From: Myxococcales bacterium
Lineage (GTDB): Bacteria > Myxococcota_A > Bradymonadia > UBA7976 > UBA1532
NCBI GenBank assembly: GCA_009692505.1
Contig: SHZC01000029.1
Span: 1 to 35,667, forward strand
DNA: 35,667 nt
Reading direction: 5' to 3'
The stretch's first letter is position 1. Every line of letters starts with the position of its first letter. Made by a program: the position numbers and the translations under genes. Positions 8,779-16,657 of the stretch are shown here, one piece after another. The notes below the pieces were generated by a model that was not told where the DNA came from, did no database searches, and was given only the letters and a program-made list of their open reading frames with translations.

Positions 8779-10103
8779 ATCGGGACCAGATCCTCGCCGC
8801 GCTCCGGGCGCCCGACGTCGCTTCGGTCCTGTCGACCATTGAAGCCTTGGGCGCGACCGGCGACCGCGCCTGGGTCGGGGCGCTCGCGGGCGTCATGCGC
8901 CATGAGGATCCGTCCGTCCGAGCCTCCGCCTGCGAGGCCCTGGGGCAAATCGGCGACGCCCGCGCGGTCGGGCCCCTCGTCGGACTGCTGCGAGACGCCG
9001 ACGAGGCCGTACGGGCCGAGGCGTTCTCCGCGCTGCTGTCGATCGGGCAGGCGCGGGCCGGACAGTTGCCCCTCGACGCCTTCCGGGGCGAGGACCTTTT
9101 GGCTCCGAGCGACGCCCTCACGCAGGTCGTCTGGCCGACTGATCTCGAGGCGATCGCCCTGCTCATTCAAAGCCTAGCCGACGAAGACCCCGAGGTCCGC
9201 ATCGGCTCGCTCTATACGCTCGGGCGGCTTGGAATCTCGGCTGCGTTCCCGCAGATCGCCGCGTTGATGACCGACCCGGACCCCGACGTGCGCGCGGCCG
9301 CGGCCTTTGCCTTGGGCGACCTCGGCGAGTCGGGCGAGCGCCGTGCGCTCGACGCGCTCATGCAGGCCTATGTGGCTGTGGGCGCGGACGATGAGGTGGC
9401 GGTGCTCATCATCCGGGCCCTCTCCGACCTGACGACCCCTAAGGAGCGGCAGGCGTTGCCCGTGCTCGCTGCGGCGATGCGGCATCGAGACGACCGCGTC
9501 CGTCAGCTCGCCGCGATGGGGCTCGGTCGCTCGCGGGACGCCGGGGCCGCGCCGACGTTGATCAAAGGGCTCCTCGACGCCCATCGCGGCGTGCGCCGGA
9601 ACGCCGCGTTCGCGCTCGGGCAGATCGGTGACACGGTCGCGCTCAGGCCTTTGGTCAAGGCTGTTGACGGAAGCGACGCCGACGTGCGGGCGACCATCGC
9701 CCTTGCCCTCACGCACCTCGATCGCAAGGTCGTCGTCCGCTACCTCTCCGAGACGCTGCTCACGGCGTCAGAGCCGGGTCTGCGCGAGGCTGCAGCTTAC
9801 CTCATGGGCCGGTTGGGCGAGACCCAGGGGCTCGAAGGCGCGCTCGCCGACGCGGACGCCCACGTCCGCAAGGCCGCGGCCCTGGCCATGGGGAGCAGCG
9901 GGAGTCGGCGATTCCGCCCGGCACTCGAGAGCGCGCTTCAAGACCCCGAGTGGAGCGTGAGGGTCGCCGGGGCCGAGGGCCTCCGAAGGCTCGCTGATCC
10001 CGCAGCACTTGCAGCGTTGACCCGCCACGCCGATGATCCGCACCGCGTCGTTCGCAACGCCGTGTTGACCGCCATCCGCGCCTTGTCCGAACCGCCAGTC
10101 TAG
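8775..10103 (+). CDS. Cytoplasmic HEAT-repeat protein
   Basis: This 442-residue protein is built almost wholly of about 31-residue HEAT/PBS-lyase repeats with the pattern DxDPxVRxxAAxALGxLGD, for example ALMTDPDPDVRAAAAFALGD and GAPTLIKGL-type helices. There is no signal peptide or lipobox, so it is expected in the cytoplasm, unlike the HEAT lipoprotein two genes upstream. It starts with GTG inside the stop of the sigma54 activator gene (GTGA overlap), which implies translational coupling and supports a functional link to that regulator. No catalytic motif of a phycobilin lyase partner is evident beyond the repeats. It is best regarded as a scaffold or partner protein; the ligand is unknown. 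Confidence 0.88.
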   Translation: MNRDQILAALRAPDVASVLSTIEALGATGDRAWVGALAGVMRHEDPSVRASACEALGQIGDARAVGPLVGLLRDADEAVRAEAFSALLSIGQARAGQLPLDAFRGEDLLAPSDALTQVVWPTDLEAIALLIQSLADEDPEVRIGSLYTLGRLGISAAFPQIAALMTDPDPDVRAAAAFALGDLGESGERRALDALMQAYVAVGADDEVAVLIIRALSDLTTPKERQALPVLAAAMRHRDDRVRQLAAMGLGRSRDAGAAPTLIKGLLDAHRGVRRNAAFALGQIGDTVALRPLVKAVDGSDADVRATIALALTHLDRKVVVRYLSETLLTASEPGLREAAAYLMGRLGETQGLEGALADADAHVRKAAALAMGSSGSRRFRPALESALQDPEWSVRVAGAEGLRRLADPAALAALTRHADDPHRVVRNAVLTAIRALSEPPV

Positions 10104-10112
10104 GACCCGTTC

Positions 10113-10769
10113 ATGGGCGCAATCGCCGCCGCCAAACCTCGCCCGCTCTACGTCGCCGTCGAAGGCCCCATCGGCGTCGGGAAGTCGACCCTCGTCCATC
10201 GGCTGAGTGAGCGTATGGGGGCCCGCCTCGTGATGGAGGTCGTCGAGGAGAACCCCTTCCTGCCCCGCTTCTACGAGGACCGGGAGCGGTTCGCCTTTCA
10301 GACGCAGCTCTTCTTCCTCATGAGCCGCTTTCGGCAGCAGGAGGAGCTGCACCAAGCCGATCTGTTCTTGCCGAATACGCTCGCCGACTACCACCTGCTC
10401 AAGGACCGGATCTTTGCCCAACTCACGCTCCGCCACGATGAACTCGCGCTGTACGAGCGGGTCTATCGCTCGCTGGAGACGCAGATCCTCCAGCCCGATG
10501 TGCTGATCTACTTGAGTGCCCCCCATGACGTGCTCATCGATCGTATTCGACGACGCGGCCGCACCTTCGAGCTCGACTTCGATCCGGGCTATCTTCGCAG
10601 CGTGAGTGAGGCGTACCAACACTACTTCGCGCACTATCGGGGCACGCCGCTCCTGGCGCTGGACAACACCAATCTGGACTACGTCACGCAGTCTGAACCC
10701 GTCGAGGAGATCTATGCTCAGGTCATGCAGCTCGCGGGTCGCGGCCAAGTCGCTGTCTCGGCGGTTTAG
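10113..10769 (+). CDS. Deoxynucleoside kinase (deoxyadenosine/deoxyguanosine kinase family)
   Basis: This 218-residue protein phosphorylates deoxynucleosides to deoxynucleoside monophosphates in the salvage pathway, judging from family features. The P-loop is GPIGVGKST at residues 18-26. EENPF at 45-49 supplies the catalytic acidic residue region. The D-R pair in LLKDRIFA near 98-99 corresponds to the DRS/ERS motif, and the arginine-rich LID is RIRRRGRTFE near 147-156. Length fits the dNK family (about 200-230 residues). It begins nine bases after the preceding HEAT gene, with AGGA upstream of the ATG, so it may be read as part of the same operon. Substrate preference (dA, dG or dC) cannot be settled by eye. 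Confidence 0.92.
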   Translation: MGAIAAAKPRPLYVAVEGPIGVGKSTLVHRLSERMGARLVMEVVEENPFLPRFYEDRERFAFQTQLFFLMSRFRQQEELHQADLFLPNTLADYHLLKDRIFAQLTLRHDELALYERVYRSLETQILQPDVLIYLSAPHDVLIDRIRRRGRTFELDFDPGYLRSVSEAYQHYFAHYRGTPLLALDNTNLDYVTQSEPVEEIYAQVMQLAGRGQVAVSAV

Positions 10770-12642
10770 GGCACAGGCAGGTGCTATCGTTCTCTGTGCT
10801 GCATGCACGAGCCCGTCGGCGCTGTACCTCCTGGATGACCTCGGGAGTGCTGACGCTGGGGTCGGCGTAGACGCGAGCGGACCGGGTCGAGATGTCGCCT
10901 CACGCCCCGATCTCGAGAACCGGACTGGCGACGCGGGGCGGATGAACGGCGACGCGGGGCGGATGAACGGCGACGTGGGGCGGATGAACGGCGACGCGGG
11001 GCGGATGAACGGCGATGCGGGGTCGCAGGATGGATCGACGCTCGCTCCCGGAGACGATGACGGCGACACCCTCGACAATGCGGACGACAACTGCCCCGCG
11101 ATCGCCAACTTCGATCAGGCTGATGGAGACTTCGATGGTCGAGGGGACCGCTGCGACAACTGCCCGAACCTGCAGGCGAACGATCAGGTCGACACGGACG
11201 GTGATGGGCTCGGGGACGTCTGCGATCCGTGTCCCGCGGTCGCTGGAGGGGCGGTCGACGAAGATCGCGACGGCGTGCTCGTCTGCCAGGGCGACTGCGA
11301 CGACGGGCAGGACGGGGTCTTCCCCGAGGCGGTCGAGTACTGCGATGGACTCGACAATGACTGTGACGGAGTCAACGACAACGGCTTCCCCTCGCTGGGC
11401 ACTGCCTGCTCGGTCGGGGTCGGGGTCTGCCTCCGGGAGGGTGAGGTGCGCTGCGCTGCGGATCGCGCAGCGACCGCCTGCGACGCGCTGCCCGGGGCCG
11501 CGGGTCAGGAGCTGTGCAACGCTCTGGACGATGACTGCGACGGTTCTGCCGACGAACTGGTCGAGGGCTGTTGCCAGGCGGGACAGACGCGCGTCTGTGG
11601 TCTAGGCATCGGCGCCTGTGACCTGGGGATTCAGCTGTGCGACGGAAACCGCAGGTTCGGCGCCTGCAACGCCCCCGTTCCCCAAGCCGAGCTCTGCAAT
11701 ACGTCCGACGACGACTGCGACGGTCTGGTCGACGAGGGCTTCGAGCTCGGGCATGGCTGCTCGGCCGGAGTTGGGGCCTGCCAGCGGGCGGGTCAGACAG
11801 CCTGCGGGGCCGACGGCGTCGTCGCCTGCGATGCTGTCGCGGGACTGCCAAGCGACGAGACCTGCAACGACGTCGACGATGACTGTGACGGGGTCGTCGA
11901 CGATACGCCGAGCTGCGGCGGCTACGTGAAGTCCCACTGCCGGATGTGGTTGGCCTGGGCGGATCTCGACATGGTCAACGCGCAGCCCCGGGACGCCTGG
12001 GATCTATGCCCGGGCGTCACCATCGACGACGCCTCGGCCATGCGCTGCGTCGCGACGGACCCAACGAGCGCGGGCTTGTTCTGGGACCTTCGCATCGAGG
12101 GGGCCGTCGATCACAACGACTGGTTTGGCTTTCGTTTCGACTGCGCGGACGCCGCCTCGCCTTCGCTCGCGACCTATATCCAGTCCCACTGCGCCTTGTA
12201 CGTCGGGTACGCTGACGCGAACGGCGGCGTGGACGGCGCTGAGACCTTCGGCGACTGCCCCGAGGCCCTGCAGTCCGACAACCCCGCGGACGCCCTCCGC
12301 TGCACCTCGACGGCCTACGACGCCCGCTTTCACGCAGTCCAGACGCGGGCCCCGTTCGGCGACAACGACCGTTTCGCCCTGGCCTTTCGGTGCACCGATG
12401 CGCAGGCCCCGGCGCGGGCCCTAGCCCTTCAGTCGAGCGTCAACGTCTGGATGACGGTCAACGATCAGGATAACCCCGTGCTCCGGGGAGCCGCGACGTT
12501 TGGCGACTGCCCCCGTGCGGCGCGCGACACCTCCGGACAGCAGCGCTGCGTCTCGACGGTGGGCGACGGTCTCTTCCACATCCTGCCCATGCCCAATGAC
12601 GACCGCACGATGGGCTTCGGCATCGGCTTGTCGGCCCGCTGA
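10714..12642 (+). CDS. MopE/thrombospondin type 3 repeat lipoprotein with three C-terminal unnamed modules
   Basis: This 642-residue secreted protein starts at ATG 10714 inside the end of the deoxynucleoside kinase gene. GAGGAG lies four bases upstream and strongly supports this start. Basic residues RRFR precede a hydrophobic run and the probable lipobox CAAC (Cys31; the Cys at -3 is unusual). A linker with four GDAGRMN heptads follows. Next come TSP3-type calcium-binding repeats (DGDTLDNADDNCP, DTDGDGLGDVCDPCP). These are followed by MopE-like putative metal-binding motifs of the form CNxxDDDCDGxxDE, four or five copies. The last 238 residues are three related modules of 70-84 residues that I cannot assign to a family. 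Expected location is the cell surface or outer membrane. The exact signal cleavage site is uncertain. Confidence 0.85.
   Translation: MLRSCSSRVAAKSLSRRFRAQAGAIVLCAACTSPSALYLLDDLGSADAGVGVDASGPGRDVASRPDLENRTGDAGRMNGDAGRMNGDVGRMNGDAGRMNGDAGSQDGSTLAPGDDDGDTLDNADDNCPAIANFDQADGDFDGRGDRCDNCPNLQANDQVDTDGDGLGDVCDPCPAVAGGAVDEDRDGVLVCQGDCDDGQDGVFPEAVEYCDGLDNDCDGVNDNGFPSLGTACSVGVGVCLREGEVRCAADRAATACDALPGAAGQELCNALDDDCDGSADELVEGCCQAGQTRVCGLGIGACDLGIQLCDGNRRFGACNAPVPQAELCNTSDDDCDGLVDEGFELGHGCSAGVGACQRAGQTACGADGVVACDAVAGLPSDETCNDVDDDCDGVVDDTPSCGGYVKSHCRMWLAWADLDMVNAQPRDAWDLCPGVTIDDASAMRCVATDPTSAGLFWDLRIEGAVDHNDWFGFRFDCADAASPSLATYIQSHCALYVGYADANGGVDGAETFGDCPEALQSDNPADALRCTSTAYDARFHAVQTRAPFGDNDRFALAFRCTDAQAPARALALQSSVNVWMTVNDQDNPVLRGAATFGDCPRAARDTSGQQRCVSTVGDGLFHILPMPNDDRTMGFGIGLSAR
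10927..11022 (+). repeat. 21-base in-frame tandem repeat (4.6 copies)
   Basis: Four 21-base units at 10927-10947, 10948-10968, 10969-10989 and 10990-11010 encode GDAGRMN, GDAGRMN, GDVGRMN and GDAGRMN, and a partial fifth unit follows. They differ at a single base, which indicates recent expansion. They lie in the linker directly after the lipid-anchor region of the MopE/TSP3 lipoprotein. Confidence 0.95.
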
Positions 12643-12697
12643 GCCTCACTTCTCCGGCCCGCGTTGAGGCTAAGCTCAGCCGCCCCTGCGCTTTTTT
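12638..12697 (+). terminator. Possible terminator between convergent genes
   Basis: GCTGAGC at 12638-12644 pairs perfectly with GCTCAGC at 12674-12680, and an inner CTCA/TGAG pairing extends the stem. Six T residues follow at 12692-12697, eleven bases past the stem, which is further than usual. The structure overlaps the stop codon of the MopE lipoprotein and the 3' end of the RNase R gene. Confidence 0.3.
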
Positions 12698-14922
12698 CGA
12701 TCCGGTAGCCCGTCCGTTCGGGTCTCTGGTGGCCGCCCCTTGCGGGGCTCCGATCCCCGCCCTTTGCGAGGCTCCGCGCGCGGTGGGGTCGGAGGCAGCC
12801 CCGGCGCCGCCGCGAGCAGGGCGAGGAACGCGAAGTCGACCCTTCGGCGGGTCACGTCGACGCTGCCGACCTTGATCTGCACCCTGGCCCCGAGGCCGAC
12901 GCGCTGTCCCACGCGACGCCCCCGGTACTCATTGGCGCGCTCGTCGTGCACATAGACGTCGTCGCGCATGGACCCGAGTGAGACCATGCCCTCGACCAAA
13001 TGCTCATCGAGCTGCACGAAGAGCCCGAGCTGCGTGACGCCGATTACGAGGCCCGAGAACTCCTCGCCGATGTGCTTCGACAGGAAGAGCGCCTTGTAGA
13101 GATCCTGGACCGTGCGCTCCGCGTCTACCGCGAGCCGCTCCCGCCGCCCACAATGATCCGCGAGCGTGCCGAGCACCTCGGCGTCGGGCCACGCCTCCCG
13201 CTGGAGCTCGGCCTTGATGAGGCGATGAACGATGAGGTCAGGGTAGCGGCGAATCGGGCTGGTGAAATGCACATACGCCGGGCTGCCGAGGCCGAAGTGC
13301 AGGCCTGCCTCCTCGTTGTACGCCGCCTGCGCCATGGAGCGGAGCAGGAGCTGATGCAGGATGCGCTTGTGCGGGTTCGCCTCGAGGGTGCGGAGGTAGT
13401 TCGACAGCCGCCCAGCAGACGGCGCGCCCTTGAGCTGCAGCGGAGCCTCGAACGCCTGGGCGATCGCCTGAAAACGGAGCACCGCCGCCTCCTGCGGGCG
13501 GTCATGCACGCGGAAGATGGCCGGGCGATCGGAGGCCACGAAGTGCCGGGCGACGACCTCATTGGCCGCGAGCATGGCCTCCTCGACGAGCTTGTGGGCC
13601 TCGTTGCGCTCGGTGGCGACGACGTCGGAGATCTCACCGTTGGTATTGAGCAGGATCTTCGGCTCGGGCAAGTCGAGCTCCAGATAGCCTCGGCGACGGC
13701 GATAGGCCCGCAGTGCCCGGGTGCAATGGAGCGCGGCCTCGAGGACCGGGCGAAGCGCCTCGAACGCCGGATCAGCGTCGACCGTCGGCGCGTCGTCGTC
13801 TGCACGCAGGCCGAGGAGCTTGGCGCACCGCTCGTAGGTGAAGCGGGCGTGGCTGTTGATGACCGCCTCGTACAAGGTGTACCGCCCGACCTCGCCATTG
13901 GGCCCCACGTCGAACTCGGCGACGAGCGCCAGGCGATCCTCCAGCGGACGCAGGCTACAGAGATCGGAGCTCAGGGCGTGCGGCAGCATGGGCAAGACAC
14001 GGTCGGGCAGGTAGACGCTCGTGCCTCGTTCGCGCGCATCCTCGTCGAGCGCGGAGCCCTCCAGGACGTAGTAGGAGACGTCCGCGATCGCGACCGTGAG
14101 GGTCCAACCGCCGGCATCCAAGGCGACGGCGTGCACCGCATCATCGAAGTCGCGCGCGCTCTCGGGATCGATGGTCACCAAGGGGCGCTTGCGGAGGTCG
14201 TGACGCCTCGAGATGGTCTTCTTGTCTGGGGCCTTCGCGGCGGCCGCTGCCGCCTCGCTCTCGGGTCGAAACGAGACGGGCAGGCCGAGGTCATAGACGA
14301 TGACCTCGGTCTCGTGCGCGGCCGGTCCCTCTGCCCCAAAGACCTTGATGATCCGAGCGCGCGCGCCCTCCGGGTCGTCGGAATAGGTCACGAACTCGGC
14401 CGCTACGCGATCGCCGTCCCGTGCGTCCCCACGATCGACGACGCCGACGCTCTCGGGCAGCCGGGGGTCTTGGGGGGTCAGCCAGGTCCCATGTCGAGCG
14501 ACCCTCAACGTGCCGACGAAGGTTCTTGTCCCGTGTTCAATGACGCCCGTGACGACGCCCTCCCGACGGTCGGACTCTCCGCTCTGGACGATGCGGACCC
14601 GCACGCGGTCGCGGTGCATGGAGTCGCCCACGTTGCGCCCGCTGATGTAGAGGTCTTCACCGCCCCCATCGAGCGCGACGAAGCCGAAGCCGCGGGCGGT
14701 CAACGTCAGCGTGCCCGTGACCTCGCCGATATTTCGGGCGCGGCTGTAGTGCTGGCCATGGCTCCGCTCGCACCGCCCGCTGTCGGAGAGCTTCTTGAGG
14801 AACTCCCTCAGCTCCCGCCGACCGTCGCCATCGAGGCCGAGCTGGTGGGCGAGGTCGCGAACGTGAATGGACTTGGGGGACGGCGGCAGGGCCGCGAGGA
14901 CTTCAGAATCGAGAAACGACAT
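12676..14922 (-). CDS. rnr: Ribonuclease R (3'-5' exoribonuclease, RNB family)
   Basis: From ATG 14922 this is a 748-residue enzyme that degrades structured RNA processively from the 3' end. An N-terminal helical region is followed by cold-shock/OB domains (GTLTLTARGFGFVAL near 70-84). The RNB catalytic domain carries TIDPESARDFDDAV at 250-263, with Asp252, Asp258, Asp260 and Asp261 matching the metal-binding aspartates of RNase II/R. A C-terminal S1 domain includes GLVIGVTQLGLFVQLDEHLVEG, and a basic low-complexity tail (PRKGR repeats, KKRRGG) ends the protein, as in many RNase R proteins. The frame stays open to 15162, but that extension would run into the divergent kinase gene and lacks family similarity. 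M at 14943 is another possible start. No strong ribosome-binding site is visible. Confidence 0.95.
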   Translation of the reverse strand: MSFLDSEVLAALPPSPKSIHVRDLAHQLGLDGDGRRELREFLKKLSDSGRCERSHGQHYSRARNIGEVTGTLTLTARGFGFVALDGGGEDLYISGRNVGDSMHRDRVRVRIVQSGESDRREGVVTGVIEHGTRTFVGTLRVARHGTWLTPQDPRLPESVGVVDRGDARDGDRVAAEFVTYSDDPEGARARIIKVFGAEGPAAHETEVIVYDLGLPVSFRPESEAAAAAAKAPDKKTISRRHDLRKRPLVTIDPESARDFDDAVHAVALDAGGWTLTVAIADVSYYVLEGSALDEDARERGTSVYLPDRVLPMLPHALSSDLCSLRPLEDRLALVAEFDVGPNGEVGRYTLYEAVINSHARFTYERCAKLLGLRADDDAPTVDADPAFEALRPVLEAALHCTRALRAYRRRRGYLELDLPEPKILLNTNGEISDVVATERNEAHKLVEEAMLAANEVVARHFVASDRPAIFRVHDRPQEAAVLRFQAIAQAFEAPLQLKGAPSAGRLSNYLRTLEANPHKRILHQLLLRSMAQAAYNEEAGLHFGLGSPAYVHFTSPIRRYPDLIVHRLIKAELQREAWPDAEVLGTLADHCGRRERLAVDAERTVQDLYKALFLSKHIGEEFSGLVIGVTQLGLFVQLDEHLVEGMVSLGSMRDDVYVHDERANEYRGRRVGQRVGLGARVQIKVGSVDVTRRRVDFAFLALLAAAPGLPPTPPRAEPRKGRGSEPRKGRPPETRTDGLPDRKKRRGG

Positions 14923-14952
14923 GACATGGGAGTGTACCCCCATGCCGATTGA

Positions 14953-14981
14953 TTCACCAATGAACCGCCAATCGTTATAGT
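14953..14981 (+). promoter_or_regulatory. Candidate promoter for the Ser/Thr kinase gene
   Basis: TTCACC at 14953-14958 and TATAGT at 14976-14981 are spaced by 17 bases (four and five of six matches to the sigma70 consensus). Transcription would begin about 23 bases before the ATG at 15011. The site is in the 88-base divergent gap next to the RNase R start. Confidence 0.4.
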
Positions 14982-15010
14982 GCCGGCGATTCAACGGCCA
15001 AAGCCCCGCG

Positions 15011-16597
15011 ATGAAAGCGAAATTCGGCCGATACATCTTCCTGAAGAAGCTCGCAGTCGGCGGCATGGCCGAGATCTTCCTCGCGCGACGGGTCAGCTTC
15101 GGCGGCTTCGCCAAGTTTGTCGTCATCAAGCGACTCCTGCCTGAACACAAAGGCAAGAGCACCTATGAGCGCCTCTTCCTCTCCGAGGCCCGAACCGGCG
15201 CTCTGATTCACCACCCGAACATCGTCAGCCTCTACGACCTCGGGCAGCTCGACGAGCAGTACTTCATGGCCATGGAGTACGTTCATGGGGTCTCCGCCGC
15301 CGAGATGCTCAATCGGGCTGCCCAAGAGAAGAAGCCCGTCCCTCTCGGAGTGGCGATCCGCATCGGCATCGGCGTCTCCAATGCTTTGCAGTACGCCCAC
15401 CACTCGGTTGGCCACAACAGCGAGCCCCTTCGGATCATTCACCATGACATCACCCCGCAGAACATCGAGCTGTCCTTCGACGGGGACGTGAAGCTGCTCG
15501 ACTTCGGCGTCGCCACACAGGTCGGTCGTCCATCGTCGGGCGGTCGCAGGGGCAAACCTGGCTTTATTTCTCCCGAGGCCTTACGCCGGGAGCCGCTCGA
15601 CGGGCGCAGCGATCTTTACTCGCTCGGGGTCGTGCTCTACGAACTCAGCACGGGCCGGCGGATCGGCAAAGCCCTAGACGGCACGCCGTTCAGTGCCGAG
15701 TCGATCCCTGAGTTCCTGCCTCCAACGCAGCTCGACGAGCGATATCCGCGCAGCCTCGAAGACGCGCTCCTCCCGGTCATCGCGCTTGAGCGAGAGGCCC
15801 GCCCCGACAGCGGCGCGACCCTCGCCAAGACCCTGCGTGAGACGGCAGAGAAGCTCGATCTCGACACCAGCGCGGAGGCGCTCGCGGCCTATCTTCTCGA
15901 CCTCATGGGCGCGGAGATTGAGGTCCGCCGAAGTGAGCTCGCCGACCTCGGCCGCCGCTCCGATCCTGTAAGGCGGCAACCGCCCGCCGGGACCTCATTG
16001 ACGCGGCAACCGCCCGCCGGGACCTCATTGACGCGGCAACCGCCCGCCGGGACCTCATTAGACGGCGACGCCGTGCCCTCCCAGGAGTCCGGCGAAGGTG
16101 AGGCACCGGCCGAAGGCGTCTCCGATACGGTCCCGTCCCAACCCGGTGAGCCGGCCGCGACTGGTGAATACGACCCACCTCCTGAGGACGACGCCACAAG
16201 CGGCGGGTTCTCCGAGGCCGAAGGTGCGTTCTCGATGGTCGGGGGCGGGCTTTACGGAGAGGACCAGGTGCCGAGACCGCCGGCGTCACGCTCCGTCTTC
16301 TTCGCGGTCCTGGCCGTCGCGCTCATCGGCGTCGGTTGGCTGGTCGGCCAGACAGGTTCGCAGAGTCAAGCGAAACACGGCGTCTTGTCGGTCGCGACGG
16401 ACCCACCGGGCGCGCGCGCATACGACAGCGGCAAACTGCTGGGCCTGACTCCGTTTGAGGCGCTCCAGGTCGAGCTCGACCACCGCATTGATCTTCGGAT
16501 CAAGATGCCCGGCCATGTCGAATGGAAGTCGTCAGTCACCTTGACGAAAGACGCCCCACAGCACGCCCTATCCGTCGTGCTCAAGCCGGGCACCTGA
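15011..16597 (+). CDS. Membrane-anchored Ser/Thr protein kinase with PEGA domain
   Basis: In this 528-residue protein the kinase domain occupies residues 7-275. The glycine loop is LAVGGMAEIF, ATP-binding Lys is K40 (VVIKR), alpha-C Glu is E59, the catalytic loop is HHDITPQN at 144-151 with Asp146, DFG is at 164-166 and the SPE of the activation segment is at 187-189. HRD is HHD and the loop Lys is Thr; substitution at the loop Lys is common in myxobacterial kinases, so activity is plausible. A Pro-rich linker with three RQPPAGTSLT repeats (322-350) and an acidic region follow. One membrane helix lies at about 427-445, and a C-terminal PEGA domain ends the protein in the periplasm. Targets are not evident; an FHA-containing regulator is encoded at 6862. 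Confidence 0.93.
   Translation: MKAKFGRYIFLKKLAVGGMAEIFLARRVSFGGFAKFVVIKRLLPEHKGKSTYERLFLSEARTGALIHHPNIVSLYDLGQLDEQYFMAMEYVHGVSAAEMLNRAAQEKKPVPLGVAIRIGIGVSNALQYAHHSVGHNSEPLRIIHHDITPQNIELSFDGDVKLLDFGVATQVGRPSSGGRRGKPGFISPEALRREPLDGRSDLYSLGVVLYELSTGRRIGKALDGTPFSAESIPEFLPPTQLDERYPRSLEDALLPVIALEREARPDSGATLAKTLRETAEKLDLDTSAEALAAYLLDLMGAEIEVRRSELADLGRRSDPVRRQPPAGTSLTRQPPAGTSLTRQPPAGTSLDGDAVPSQESGEGEAPAEGVSDTVPSQPGEPAATGEYDPPPEDDATSGGFSEAEGAFSMVGGGLYGEDQVPRPPASRSVFFAVLAVALIGVGWLVGQTGSQSQAKHGVLSVATDPPGARAYDSGKLLGLTPFEALQVELDHRIDLRIKMPGHVEWKSSVTLTKDAPQHALSVVLKPGT
15974..16059 (+). repeat. 30-base perfect in-frame tandem repeat (three copies)
   Basis: Units at 15974-16003 and 16004-16033 are identical and the third (16034-16059) matches for 26 bases. 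Each encodes RQPPAGTSLT in the juxtamembrane linker of the kinase. The identity at synonymous positions shows recent duplication. Confidence 0.97.
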
Positions 16598-16606
16598 CCG
16601 CCCCAT

Positions 16607-16657
16607 AGGTCGGCTTCGACGACCGCGTATCAGATCAGAGGTCGGCTTCGACGACCG
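16607..16657. repeat. 19-base direct repeat, each copy a small hairpin, between convergent genes
   Basis: The same 19 bases occur at 16607-16625 and 16639-16657. The second copy is the last codons of the parvulin-type gene (VVEADL), and the first is a copy just beyond its stop. Each contains GGTCG/CGACC arms with a seven-base loop, so both transcripts would end in tandem small hairpins. No T-tract follows. Confidence 0.8.

Noticed and set aside
10927..11022. Possible CRISPR-like or regulatory array
   Set aside because: The units are contiguous, in frame and encode a heptapeptide, with no spacers between them.
9768..11108. 446-codon minus-strand open frame
   Set aside because: It lies opposite a HEAT protein, the deoxynucleoside kinase and the 21-base repeats (its SPFIRPA repeats are the reverse reading of these). 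No ribosome-binding site or domain supports it.
13000..14952. 650-codon plus-strand open frame
   Set aside because: It is the antisense shadow of RNase R, whose catalytic motifs fix the true strand.
14943..15162. N-terminal extension of RNase R up to 15162
   Set aside because: The extension overlaps the divergent kinase gene and its candidate promoter, and its residues do not resemble the RNase R N-terminus.
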